Assembly (NCBI RefSeq): GCF_003696305.1
Contig: NZ_RFFK01000007.1
Location: 124,001-188,000, forward strand
Reading direction: 5' to 3'
DNA: 64,000 nt
Source of the DNA: Pseudomonas sp. AOB-7
GTDB taxonomy: Bacteria > Pseudomonadota > Gammaproteobacteria > Pseudomonadales > Pseudomonadaceae
In this document: piece by piece, positions 35,220 through 44,575 of the stretch
How positions within the stretch are numbered: position 1 is the stretch's first letter
How the letters are laid out: each line of letters begins with the position of its first letter
Position numbers and translations under genes: made by a program
The notes under the pieces: generated by a model
Seen by the model: the letters and a program-made list of their open reading frames with translations, nothing else
The model's database searches: none
What the model was told of the DNA's origin: nothing

Positions 35220-36143
35220 TTATTTAACCAGAGTGCGCCACTCGGCGTGAGCACTGGTCTTGCCGGTGACCAGGTCGAAGTAGGCTTTCTGCAGCTTCTC
35301 GGTGACCGGGCCGCGGCGGCCGATGCCGATCTGCCGGCCGTCGACTTCGCGGATCGGCGTGACTTCGGCGGCGGTGCCGGTGAAGAAGGCCTCGTCGGCG
35401 ATGTACACCTCGTCGCGGGTGATGCGCTTCTCCACCACCTTGATGCCCAGCTCGCCGGCCAGGGTCAGGATGGTGCTGCGGGTGATGCCGTTGAGGCAGG
35501 ACGTGACTTCCGGGGTGTACACCACGCCGTCCTTGACCAGGAAGATGTTCTCGCCCGAACCCTCGGCCACGTAGCCTTCCGGATCCAGCAGCATGGCCTC
35601 GTCGGCGCCGCCGGAGATGGCCTCCTGCAGCGCCAGCATCGAGTTGATGTAGTTGCCGTTGGCCTTGGCGCGGGTCATGGAGATGTTGACATGGTGGCGG
35701 GTGTAGGAGCTGGTGCGCACCTTGATGCCGTTGACCAGCGCCTCTTCGCCCATGTAGGCGCCCCAGTGCCAGGCGGCGACTATCACGTGCACCTTGAGGC
35801 CGGAGGCGCGCAGGCCCATGCCTTCGCTGCCGAAGAACACCATCGGGCGCAGGTAGGCGCTTTCCAGGCCGTTCTCGCGCACCGCGGCGCGCTGCGCCTG
35901 GTTGATCTCTTCCTTGGAGAAGGGGATCTGCATGTTGAAGATGTGCGCCGAGTCGAACAGGCGATCGGTGTGCGCCTGCAGGCGGAAGATCGCGGTGCCG
36001 TCCGGGGTGTTGTAGGCGCGCACGCCCTCGAACACGCCCATGCCGTAGTGCAGGGTGTGGGTCAGCACATGGGTGTTGGCTTCGCGCCACGGCACCAGCT
36101 CGCCGTCGTACCAGATCACGCCATCACGGTCGGACATCGACAT
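35220..36143 (-). CDS. ilvE: branched-chain amino acid aminotransferase
   Basis: PLP-dependent fold-type IV transaminase for the last step of Leu, Ile and Val synthesis. The 307-residue length equals P. aeruginosa IlvE. It shows IWYDGELVPW, HTLHYGMGVFEGVRAY, the PLP-lysine region RTSSYTRHHVNISMTRAKANGNY and the C-terminal GTAAEVTPIREVDGR. ATG 36143 gives MSMSDRDG; ATG 36137 is possible. It lies 61 bases after glnE and may be read from the same promoter. Confidence 0.97.
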   Translation of the reverse strand: MSMSDRDGVIWYDGELVPWREANTHVLTHTLHYGMGVFEGVRAYNTPDGTAIFRLQAHTDRLFDSAHIFNMQIPFSKEEINQAQRAAVRENGLESAYLRPMVFFGSEGMGLRASGLKVHVIVAAWHWGAYMGEEALVNGIKVRTSSYTRHHVNISMTRAKANGNYINSMLALQEAISGGADEAMLLDPEGYVAEGSGENIFLVKDGVVYTPEVTSCLNGITRSTILTLAGELGIKVVEKRITRDEVYIADEAFFTGTAAEVTPIREVDGRQIGIGRRGPVTEKLQKAYFDLVTGKTSAHAEWRTLVK

Positions 36144-36204
36144 CTTGCCTGCTCCTCAATTCGCTTCGCGGTTCAATCATGCTCGGGGCCATCGCCCCCG
36201 TTAT

Positions 36205-39147
36205 TCAGCTCAGTTCCAGCTGCCGCCACAGGCGCATAACGGCGCGGCGTTCGGCCTGGAACTGATCGCCCGGCACCACCCCGGGCTGCTTCTGCAGCGC
36301 CTGGCGGTGGGCGGCCGAGCGGTAAACCTTGTAGACCTCGCGCAGCAGACCGGCATCCTCGGGGGACATCAGACCGACCCGCTCCAGCCCTTCCAGAATG
36401 CGGATATTGTCGGTGAACTCGAGCAGCTGCGGGTGTTGCCACGACCAGGCCAGGGCCGCGTATTGCACCATAAATTCGATATCGACGATACCACCGGCAT
36501 CCTGCTTCAGATCGAAGGAGGCCGTGGCCTCGAAGGCATTCTCCGCGGTGCCGGCGGCGGTGGCGCGGGTGCCGAGGTTGTCGCGCATCTTCGCCCGCAT
36601 CTCGCTGACCTCGCTGCGTAGCGCGGCGATATCGCGCCGGCGGCCGAGCACCTCGCCACGTACCCGGGCGAACTCGCCGGCCAGGCGCGGGCAGCCCACC
36701 AGCACCCGCGCGCGCACCAGCGCCTGGTGCTCCCAGGTCCAGGCCTCGCTCTCCTGGTAGCGCTGGAACGCGCCGAGCGAACTGACCAAGAGCCCCGCCG
36801 CCCCCGAAGGCCGCAGGCGCATGTCCACCTCGTAGAGCGCGCCGGAGGTGGTCTGGGTGGTCAGCAGGTGAATGATGCGCTGGCCCAGGCGGGTGAAGAA
36901 CTGCGCGCCATCGATGGGCTTGGCGCCATCGGTCTCGGCCTGCGGATCGCCATCGTGGATAAACACCAAGTCGAGATCCGAGCCGTGGCCAAACTCCAGG
37001 CCGCCGACCTTGCCGTAGCCGACGATGATGAAGTCCGGGTCGCAGAAGCTGCCGTCGGCGCGCCGCGGCCGGCCGTGGCGCTGCACCGTGTGCTGCCAGG
37101 CCAGCGCCAGCACCTGGTCAAGAATGGCCTCGGCCAGCCAGGTCAGGTAGTCCGAGACCTTCATCAGCGGCAGCGTGCCGGCGATCTCCGAAGCCGCCAC
37201 GCGCAGGCTGTGGGCCAGCTTGAAGTGACGCAGCGCCTCCATCTGCTGCTCCAGGTCGTCCTCGGGAATGCGGATCAGCCGCTCGCGCAGCTCGGCCGCC
37301 AGCTCCGGCGCCAGCGGCGGGTGATACAGGCGACCTTCGTTGAGCAGCTCGTCGAGCAGCAGCGGGAAACGCGCGATCTGCTCGGCGATCCACGGGCTGG
37401 CCGCGCACAGGGCGATCAGCCGCTGCAGCGCGCCAGGGTTCTCGGAGAGCAGCACCAGGTAGGCCGAGCGTCGCGCGACCTTTTCCACCAGCGGCAGCAC
37501 CCGCTCCAGCACCAGGTCCGGCGCCTCGTGCTCCACGGTCTGCGCCAGCAGGCGCGGCACGAAGGCATCCAGGCGCTCGCGACCGAGGCGCTGCATGGCG
37601 CGCACCTGTGGGCCGTTGCGCAGGTCGCCGAGGCGCTTGAGCGCGGTGGCCGGCTCGGCAAAACCCGCCTCCTGCAGCTGGCGGCAGGCACCCTCCTCGT
37701 CCAGCGCCTCCTCCCACAGCGGCAGCCATTCGGCGCCGACGCAGGCCTCGCCGCCCTGCGCCTCGTCCTCGTCGGGGTCGGCGATCACCTGCTGGAAGTG
37801 CCATTCGATGCGTCCGCGCCAGTGCATCAGGCGCTCATGGAAACTCGCCCAGTCGGCGAAGCCCATGATGGTCGCCACCCGCGCCTGGTCGCGCGCATCG
37901 GCCGGCAGCATCTGCGTCTGCCGGTCGCCGATGCCCTGCAGGGCGTGCTCGGTGTAGCGCAGGAACTCGTAGCCCTCGCGCATCTCCGCCACCACCGCCG
38001 GCGGCAGATAGCCCTGGCCCTCCAGGGTCGCCAGCACCTTGAGCAGCGGCCGCTGCTGCAGGCTGAGGTCGCGCCCGCCGTGGATCAGCTGGAAGGCCTG
38101 GGCGATGAACTCGATCTCGCGGATGCCGCCGGCGCCGAGCTTGATGTTCTCGCTCATGCCCTTGCGCCGCACCTCCTGCTGGATCAGCAGCTTCATCGCG
38201 CGCAGCGCCTCGATGGCGGAGAAATCCAGGTAGCGCCGGTAGACGAAGGGCCGCAGCATCTCCAGCAGCTCGGCGCCGGCGGCCTGGTCGCCGCCGACCA
38301 CGCGCGCCTTGATCATGGCGTAGCGCTCCCAGTCGCGGCCCTGGTCCTGGTAGTACTGCTCCAGCGCGTTGAAGCTGAACACCAGCGCGCCGCTCGAGCC
38401 ATAGGGGCGCAGGCGCATGTCGGTGCGAAAGACGAAGCCGTCGACGGTGATGGCATCCAGCGCCTTGATGAGTTTTTGCCCGAGACGGATAAAGAACTCC
38501 TGGTTGTCCAGCGGCCGCTTGACCCCCTCGGTCTCGCCGCCCTCCGGGTAACCGAAGATCAGGTCGATGTCCGAGGACAGGTTGAGCTCGAAGGCGCCGA
38601 GCTTGCCCATGCCGAGGATCACCATGTGCTGCGCCTGGCCGCTGCGTCGGCCGATGGGCGTGCCAAACTGCGCGCTGTGGCGCGGGTAGAGCCAGTGGTA
38701 GGCCAGGTCGATGCTGGCGTCGGCCAGGTCGGAGAGGTCGCGGCAGGTTTCGCTCAGCGGCGCCTGGCGGCTGATGTCGCGCCAGATGATGCGCAGCTGC
38801 TGGCGGTTGCGGAAACGCCGCAGGCAGCGGCCCAGCGCCTCCTCGTCGGCGCAATCGGCCAGTTGCGCCGCCAGCTGCTCGCGCAGCTCGCCCGGCGCCA
38901 GGCTGCGCTCCAGTTCGCCGGACGCGCCCAGGGCGAGGAACATCGCCGGATCGCGCAGCGCCTGCTCGGCGACGAAATCGCTGAGCGCCGCCACTCGTCG
39001 CCAGGCCTCGCGACGCGGCGCCGGCCAGGCGGCCAACTGCGCGGGCAGGCCCTCATGCTCGGCCAGCGCCGCCCGCAGCGACTGCTCGGCGCGCTCGGCC
39101 AGGGGGGTCAGGGAGGGGGGCAACTCGACCGGCAACGGCAGGCTCAT
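36205..39147 (-). CDS. glnE: glutamine synthetase adenylyltransferase / adenylyl-removing enzyme
   Basis: Bifunctional regulator of glutamine synthetase in nitrogen control, 980 residues. Two nucleotidyltransferase domains are visible: the N-terminal deadenylylase with GKLGAFELNLSSDIDL and the C-terminal adenylyltransferase with GKVGGLEFGHGSDLDL, each with the metal-binding D-x-D. It is divergent from aceE; the 270-base gap holds the paired operators. Confidence 0.97.
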   Translation of the reverse strand: MSLPLPVELPPSLTPLAERAEQSLRAALAEHEGLPAQLAAWPAPRREAWRRVAALSDFVAEQALRDPAMFLALGASGELERSLAPGELREQLAAQLADCADEEALGRCLRRFRNRQQLRIIWRDISRQAPLSETCRDLSDLADASIDLAYHWLYPRHSAQFGTPIGRRSGQAQHMVILGMGKLGAFELNLSSDIDLIFGYPEGGETEGVKRPLDNQEFFIRLGQKLIKALDAITVDGFVFRTDMRLRPYGSSGALVFSFNALEQYYQDQGRDWERYAMIKARVVGGDQAAGAELLEMLRPFVYRRYLDFSAIEALRAMKLLIQQEVRRKGMSENIKLGAGGIREIEFIAQAFQLIHGGRDLSLQQRPLLKVLATLEGQGYLPPAVVAEMREGYEFLRYTEHALQGIGDRQTQMLPADARDQARVATIMGFADWASFHERLMHWRGRIEWHFQQVIADPDEDEAQGGEACVGAEWLPLWEEALDEEGACRQLQEAGFAEPATALKRLGDLRNGPQVRAMQRLGRERLDAFVPRLLAQTVEHEAPDLVLERVLPLVEKVARRSAYLVLLSENPGALQRLIALCAASPWIAEQIARFPLLLDELLNEGRLYHPPLAPELAAELRERLIRIPEDDLEQQMEALRHFKLAHSLRVAASEIAGTLPLMKVSDYLTWLAEAILDQVLALAWQHTVQRHGRPRRADGSFCDPDFIIVGYGKVGGLEFGHGSDLDLVFIHDGDPQAETDGAKPIDGAQFFTRLGQRIIHLLTTQTTSGALYEVDMRLRPSGAAGLLVSSLGAFQRYQESEAWTWEHQALVRARVLVGCPRLAGEFARVRGEVLGRRRDIAALRSEVSEMRAKMRDNLGTRATAAGTAENAFEATASFDLKQDAGGIVDIEFMVQYAALAWSWQHPQLLEFTDNIRILEGLERVGLMSPEDAGLLREVYKVYRSAAHRQALQKQPGVVPGDQFQAERRAVMRLWRQLELS

Positions 39148-39238
39148 GGTCTATCCTTTTGGCGGACTGCCGGTCGCCTGGCGGGTTCGCCCGGAACCCC
39201 GCTCCTGCGGGGCGCGCACGGCCGGCGGTGGCGCGGAT

Positions 39239-39306
39239 TGTAGTTTTACTACTAAAGAATTGTATCCAGAGGGCTGAATCCGCCGTCGAAATGTAGTAAA
39301 ACTACA
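39239..39306. promoter_or_regulatory. two palindromic operators upstream of aceEF
   Basis: GTAGT-TTT-ACTAC (39240-39252) and TGTAGT-AAA-ACTACA (39292-39306). Each is a palindrome with a 3-base spacer, and the two are exact inverted copies of each other over 14 bases. The centres are 53 bases apart, about five helical turns, as expected for two sites occupied on one face of the DNA. The form fits a GntR-type (FadR/PdhR subfamily) regulator; E. coli aceE is controlled by PdhR with a comparable layout but another sequence. The site could also affect glnE. Confidence 0.7.
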
Positions 39307-39417
39307 AGCGGCCGGTCCTACCCCCGGTAAATCCAAGAATTCAACTCGCCCGCCCAAAAAGCCGGCGAGACCCAACTGGCCTCCGATTCTGGAAGCCTTT
39401 CCGCCCTGGAGCAAGCC

Positions 39418-42063
39418 ATGCAAGACCTCGATCCGATCGAAACCCAGGAATGGCTGGACGCCCTTGAATCCGTCCTCGACCGTGAGGGTGAAGACCGTGC
39501 CCATTACCTGATGACCCGTATGGGCGAGCTGGCCACCCGCAGCGGTGCGCAACTGCCCTACGCGATCACCACGCCCTACCGCAACACCATCCCGGTCACC
39601 CACGAAGCGCGTATGCCGGGCGACCTGTTCATGGAGCGCCGTATCCGCTCGCTGGTGCGCTGGAACGCGCTGGCCATGGTGATGCGCACCAACCTGGACG
39701 ATCCGGATCTGGGCGGCCACATTTCCAGCTTCGCCTCCTCGGCGACCCTGTACGACATCGGCTTCAACTACTTCTTCCAGGCCCCGACCGACGAACACGG
39801 CGGCGACCTGGTGTTCTATCAGGGCCACGCTTCGCCCGGCGTCTACGCCCGCGCCTTCATGGAAGGGCGCATCAGCGAAGAGCAGATGCAGAACTTCCGC
39901 CGCGAGGTGGACGGCAAGGGCCTGTCCTCCTACCCGCACCCCTGGCTGATGCCGGACTTCTGGCAGTTCCCCACCGTATCGATGGGCTTAGGCCCGATCC
40001 AGGCGATCTACCAGGCGCGTTTCATGAAGTACCTGGAAGCGCGCGGTTTCATCCCCGCCGGCAAGCAGAAGGTCTGGTGCTTCATGGGTGACGGCGAGTG
40101 CGACGAGCCGGAATCCCTCGGTGCCATCTCCCTGGCCGGCCGCGAGAAGCTGGACAACCTGATCTTCGTCATCAACTGCAACCTGCAGCGCCTCGACGGC
40201 CCGGTACGCGGCAACGGCAAGATCATCCAGGAACTCGAAGGCGTGTTCCGCGGTGGCGGCTGGAACGTCAACAAGGTGGTCTGGGGCCGCTTCTGGGACC
40301 CGCTATTCGCCAAGGACAAGGACGGCGCCCTGCAGCGTCGCATGGACGAGGTGGTCGACGGCGAGTACCAGAACTACAAGGCCAAAGACGGCGCCTACGT
40401 GCGCGAGAACTTCTTCAATACCCCGGAACTCAAGGAGATGGTCAAAGACCTGTCCGACGACGAGATCTGGAAGCTCAACCGTGGCGGCCACGACCCGTAC
40501 AAGGTCTATGCGGCCTACCACCAGGCGGTCAACCACAGCGGCCAGCCCACCGTGATCCTGGCCAAGACCATCAAGGGCTACGGTACCGGCGCCGGTGAAG
40601 CGAAGAACACCGCGCACAACACCAAGAAGGTCGACGTCGACAGCCTGCGCCAGTTCCGCGACCGCTTCGACATCCCGGTCAAGGACGAGGAGCTGGAGAA
40701 CCTGCCCTTCGTCAAGCCGGAGCCGGGCAGCCCCGAGTACAAGTACCTGCACGAGCGCCGCGCCGCCCTCGGTGGCTACGTGCCGCAGCGCCGGCCCAAC
40801 AGCTTCAGCATCCCGACCCCGCCGCTGGATACCCTCAAGGCCATCCTCGACGGCTCCGGCGACCGCGAAATCTCCACCACCATGGCCTTCGTGCGCATCC
40901 TCGCGCAGCTGGTCAAGGACAAGGAGCTGGGTCAGCGCATCGTGCCGATCATCCCGGACGAGGCGCGTACCTTCGGCATGGAAGGCATGTTCCGCCAGCT
41001 CGGCATCTACTCCTCGGTCGGCCAGCTGTACGAGCCGGTGGATAAAGACCAGGTGATGTTCTACCGCGAGGACAAGAAGGGCCAGATCCTCGAGGAAGGC
41101 ATCAACGAGGCCGGCGCCATGAGTTCCTTCATCGCCGCCGGTACCTCCTACTCCAACCACAACCAGCCGATGCTGCCGTTCTACATCTTCTACTCGATGT
41201 TCGGCTTCCAGCGCATCGGCGACCTGGCCTGGGCGGCCGGCGACAGCCGTACCCGCGGCTTCCTAATCGGCGGCACCGCCGGGCGTACCACGCTCAACGG
41301 CGAGGGCCTGCAGCACGAGGACGGCCACAGCCACCTGATGGCCGCGACCATCCCCAACTGCCGCACCTACGACCCGACCTACGGCTACGAGCTGGCGGTG
41401 ATCATCCGCGAAGGTACCCGGCAGATGATCGAGGAGCAGCAGGACGTCTTCTACTACATCACCGTGATGAACGAGTCCTACCAGCAGCCGGCCATGCCGG
41501 AGGGCGTCGAGGACGGCATCATCAAGGGCATGTACCTGCTCGAGGAAGACAAGAAGGAAGCCGCCCATCACGTGCAGCTGCTGGGCAGCGGCACCATCCT
41601 GCGCGAAGTGCGCGAGGCGGCGAAGATCCTGCGCGAGGAGTTCAACATCGGCGCCGACGTGTGGAGCGTCACCAGCTTCAACGAGCTGCGCCGCGACGGC
41701 CTGGCCGTGGAGCGCATCAACCGTCTGCACCCGGGGCAGAAGCCCAAGCAGACCTACATCGAGCAGTGCCTGTCCGGGCGCAAGGGCCCGGTGGTGGCCA
41801 GCACCGACTATATGAAGCTGTTCGCCGAGCAGGTGCGCCAGTGGGTGCCGAGCAAGGAGTACAAGGTACTGGGCACCGACGGCTTCGGCCGCAGCGACAG
41901 CCGCAAGAAACTGCGCCACTTCTTCGAGGTAGACCGCCACTGGGTCGTCCTGGCCGCCCTGGAAGCCCTGGTGGATCGCGGCGAGATCGAAGCCAAGGTG
42001 CTGGCCGACGCCATCGCCAAGTTCGGCATCGATCCCGATAAAGCAAACCCCCTGGACTGCTAA
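39418..42063 (+). CDS. aceE: pyruvate dehydrogenase E1 component (homodimeric)
   Basis: Thiamine-diphosphate enzyme that decarboxylates pyruvate and acetylates the lipoyl domains of AceF. 881 residues, typical of the homodimeric E1p of gammaproteobacteria. The ThDP-binding motif GDGECDEPESLGAISLAGREKLDNLIFVINCN is present (GDG...NC). The C-terminal EEGINEAGAMSSF holds the cofactor-activating glutamate region. It lies 111 bases after the second operator and 11 bases before aceF. Confidence 0.98.
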   Translation: MQDLDPIETQEWLDALESVLDREGEDRAHYLMTRMGELATRSGAQLPYAITTPYRNTIPVTHEARMPGDLFMERRIRSLVRWNALAMVMRTNLDDPDLGGHISSFASSATLYDIGFNYFFQAPTDEHGGDLVFYQGHASPGVYARAFMEGRISEEQMQNFRREVDGKGLSSYPHPWLMPDFWQFPTVSMGLGPIQAIYQARFMKYLEARGFIPAGKQKVWCFMGDGECDEPESLGAISLAGREKLDNLIFVINCNLQRLDGPVRGNGKIIQELEGVFRGGGWNVNKVVWGRFWDPLFAKDKDGALQRRMDEVVDGEYQNYKAKDGAYVRENFFNTPELKEMVKDLSDDEIWKLNRGGHDPYKVYAAYHQAVNHSGQPTVILAKTIKGYGTGAGEAKNTAHNTKKVDVDSLRQFRDRFDIPVKDEELENLPFVKPEPGSPEYKYLHERRAALGGYVPQRRPNSFSIPTPPLDTLKAILDGSGDREISTTMAFVRILAQLVKDKELGQRIVPIIPDEARTFGMEGMFRQLGIYSSVGQLYEPVDKDQVMFYREDKKGQILEEGINEAGAMSSFIAAGTSYSNHNQPMLPFYIFYSMFGFQRIGDLAWAAGDSRTRGFLIGGTAGRTTLNGEGLQHEDGHSHLMAATIPNCRTYDPTYGYELAVIIREGTRQMIEEQQDVFYYITVMNESYQQPAMPEGVEDGIIKGMYLLEEDKKEAAHHVQLLGSGTILREVREAAKILREEFNIGADVWSVTSFNELRRDGLAVERINRLHPGQKPKQTYIEQCLSGRKGPVVASTDYMKLFAEQVRQWVPSKEYKVLGTDGFGRSDSRKKLRHFFEVDRHWVVLAALEALVDRGEIEAKVLADAIAKFGIDPDKANPLDC

Positions 42064-42074
42064 GGAGCGTAGCG

Positions 42075-43742
42075 ATGAGTGAATTGATTCGCGTACCCGA
42101 CATCGGCAGCGGTGAGGGTGAAGTTATCGAGTTGTTCGTCAAGGTCGGCGACCGTATCGAAGCCGACCAGAGCCTGCTGACCCTCGAGTCGGACAAGGCC
42201 AGCATGGAAATCCCGGCGCCCAAGGCCGGCGTGGTCAAGGAGCTGAAGGTCAAGCTCGGCGACCGCCTGAAAGAGGGCGACGAGCTGCTGGTACTGGAAG
42301 TCGAAGGTGCCGCCGAGGCAGCGCCTGCGGCCCAGGCCGAAGCCGCCCCCGCCGAGGCCCCAAAGGCTGCCGCCGCCCCGGCTCCGGCCGCTGCTGCGGC
42401 GCCGGCCGCCGCTGCCGCCAGCAGCGTGCAGGACGTGCACGTGCCGGACATCGGCACCGACGGCAAGGTCAAGGTCATCGAGGTCATGGTCAAGGCTGGT
42501 GACAGCATCGAGGCCGACCAGTCGCTGATCACCCTGGAGTCCGACAAGGCCAGCATGGAAATCCCCTCGCCGGCCGCCGGCGTGGTGGAAGAAGTGCTGG
42601 TCAAGCTGGACGCCGAAGTCGGCACCGGCGACCTGATCATCAGGCTCAAGGTGGCCGGTAGCGCGCCGGCCACCCCGGCCGCGGCGCCCGCCGCCGCACC
42701 GGCCAGCCAGGAAGTGCACCGCGTACCGGAAGGCGCCGCGCCCGAGGTGGCCGCCGAAGTGCGTGCCATTGCCGCGCTGTCGGCCGCCGCCGCCGAAGCC
42801 GCCGCCGCGCCCAAGCGCGACGCTGCCAAGGTGCACGCCGGCCCCGCCGTGCGCATGACCGCGCGCGACTTCGGCGTCGACCTGGCCGACATCGCCGGCA
42901 CCGGCCCTAAAGGCCGCATCCTCAAGGAAGACGTGCAGGCCTACGTCAAGGCCATGATGAACAAGGCCAAGGCCGCTCCCGAGGCGGGTGCCGCCACCGG
43001 CGGCGCCGGCATTCCGCCGATCCCGGCGGTGGACTTCAGCAAGTTCGGCGAAATCGAAGAAGTGGCGATGACCCGCCTGATGCAGGTCGGCGCCGCCAAC
43101 CTGCACCGCAGCTGGCTCAACGTGCCGCACGTGACCCAGTTCGAATCGGCCGACATCACCGAGCTGGAAGCCTTCCGCGTCGCGCAGAAGGCGGTGGCCG
43201 AGAAGGCCGGGGTCAAGCTGACCGTACTGCCGCTGCTGCTCAAGGCCTGCGCCCACCTGCTCAAGGAGCTGCCGGACTTCAACAGCTCGCTGGCCCCCAG
43301 CGGCAAGGCGATCATCCGCAAGAAGTACGTGCATATCGGCTTCGCCGTCGATACCCCGGACGGCCTGCTGGTGCCGGTGATCAAGAACGTCGACCAGAAG
43401 AGCCTGCTGCAGCTGGCTGGCGAAGCCGCCGCGCTGGCGGAGAAGGCGCGCAACAAGAAGCTGTCGGCCGACGACATGCAGGGCGCCTGCTTCACCATCT
43501 CCAGCCTCGGCCATATCGGCGGCACCGGCTTCACCCCGATCGTCAACGCACCCGAGGTGGCGATCCTCGGCGTGAGCAAGGCGAGCATGCAGCCGGTGTG
43601 GGACGGCAAGGCCTTCCAGCCGCGCCTGATGCTGCCGCTGTCGCTGTCCTACGACCACCGGGTGATCAACGGCGCCGCCGCCGCGCGCTTCACCCAGCGC
43701 CTGTCGCAGCTGCTGGCGGATATCCGCACCATGCTGCTGTAA
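42075..43742 (+). CDS. aceF: pyruvate dehydrogenase E2, dihydrolipoamide acetyltransferase
   Basis: Core of the pyruvate dehydrogenase complex, 555 residues. Two lipoyl domains each carry the lipoyl lysine in ESDKASMEIP (about 45 and 160), separated by Ala/Pro-rich linkers. An E3/E1-binding domain follows (VRMTARDFGVDLADI...GPKGRILKEDV), then the catalytic domain with His528 in DHRVINGA. Asn532 stands where E. coli has Asp, as in Azotobacter and other Pseudomonas enzymes. The two-lipoyl layout also matches Pseudomonas rather than E. coli (three). Translated with aceE. Confidence 0.98.
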   Translation: MSELIRVPDIGSGEGEVIELFVKVGDRIEADQSLLTLESDKASMEIPAPKAGVVKELKVKLGDRLKEGDELLVLEVEGAAEAAPAAQAEAAPAEAPKAAAAPAPAAAAAPAAAAASSVQDVHVPDIGTDGKVKVIEVMVKAGDSIEADQSLITLESDKASMEIPSPAAGVVEEVLVKLDAEVGTGDLIIRLKVAGSAPATPAAAPAAAPASQEVHRVPEGAAPEVAAEVRAIAALSAAAAEAAAAPKRDAAKVHAGPAVRMTARDFGVDLADIAGTGPKGRILKEDVQAYVKAMMNKAKAAPEAGAATGGAGIPPIPAVDFSKFGEIEEVAMTRLMQVGAANLHRSWLNVPHVTQFESADITELEAFRVAQKAVAEKAGVKLTVLPLLLKACAHLLKELPDFNSSLAPSGKAIIRKKYVHIGFAVDTPDGLLVPVIKNVDQKSLLQLAGEAAALAEKARNKKLSADDMQGACFTISSLGHIGGTGFTPIVNAPEVAILGVSKASMQPVWDGKAFQPRLMLPLSLSYDHRVINGAAAARFTQRLSQLLADIRTMLL

Positions 43743-43783
43743 GGCCGCGCACCACCTTTCGAGCACGCCACGCTCGTATCCTC

Positions 43784-43813
43784 AACCCCGCTCGTTCAGG
43801 CGGGGTTTTTTTT
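43784..43813 (+). terminator. rho-independent terminator of aceEF
   Basis: AACCCCG-CTCGTTCAGG-CGGGGTT followed by an eight-T run, 42 bases after the aceF stop. Confidence 0.93.
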
Positions 43814-43899
43814 GACTATGTTCCAGCCACCAGGGGCGCAACACAGGCGGCTTCCCGTTGCGTGCGACGCGGCCTGCGCGCGCCCGGCAACGCCGCCGT

Positions 43900-44436
43900 T
43901 CAGCCCTTCTGCACGTTGCGAATCAGAAAGCTCAGCGCCTTGGCCAGCTCGGCCGCGCCCTGGTGATCGCGCAGGATGCTCAGCAGCGGGCTGCCGTCGC
44001 CGGGGTTGATCAGCACGCAGCGGATGCCGCCGGCCGGGCATTCGTAGCGAATGAAGGGATCGACGCCGAACACCGACACGCGCTGGTTGCGCACGGCGAT
44101 ATCGGTACCCTGGGCGCCGCGACTTTCCTCGCGCAGGATCAGTTCGCCGGGCGCGCCGATGCCGATGCGGTAGAGCAGATCCTGACGCTGCGCCTGGCCG
44201 ACCTGGTAAGCGGCGCGCAGCGCATAGGTGTCGAGCAGCGCGTTGCTGTGGGCGAGCAGCGCCTGGCGCTCGTCGGCGGTCAGGTACAGGCGCTTGAGCC
44301 CGTCCAGGTAGGCGGTCTGCTCGTCGCCCTGCAACCCGGCGGCCGCTTCGGCGTCGGCGGCAGTCGCCGGCGCGGCAGCGAACAGCGCGCCCAACAGGGC
44401 CAGGGCCATCAGTTTTCTTGTCAGTATCGATTGCAT
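43900..44436 (-). CDS. small secreted hypothetical protein
   Basis: A 178-residue protein that I do not recognise. It has a signal peptide (MQSILTRKLMALALLGALFAAAPATAADA). The mature part has a helical first half (YLDGLKRLYLTADERQALLAHS) and a second half with two cysteines (YECPAGGIRCVLINPGDG) that could form a disulfide. It ends SFLIRNVQKG. Predicted periplasmic. It is divergent from dipA, with a 139-base gap in which GCTATAGTG could be a minus-10 element. The family is unknown to me; conservation in other Pseudomonas would have to be checked. Confidence 0.8.
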   Translation of the reverse strand: MQSILTRKLMALALLGALFAAAPATAADAEAAAGLQGDEQTAYLDGLKRLYLTADERQALLAHSNALLDTYALRAAYQVGQAQRQDLLYRIGIGAPGELILREESRGAQGTDIAVRNQRVSVFGVDPFIRYECPAGGIRCVLINPGDGSPLLSILRDHQGAAELAKALSFLIRNVQKG

Positions 44437-44575
44437 GATGCACCCTTGCCGAACGCTATAGTGAAGTAGGCCTGAGCCCGAGCCTCCGTCCGTACCGCCA
44501 CTGCCCCGGGCAGCGGCGGCCCCGTACCGAGAACGGATGCCTCGCCTGGTCAGCATACTGGAAGCCCGCCGCCCA

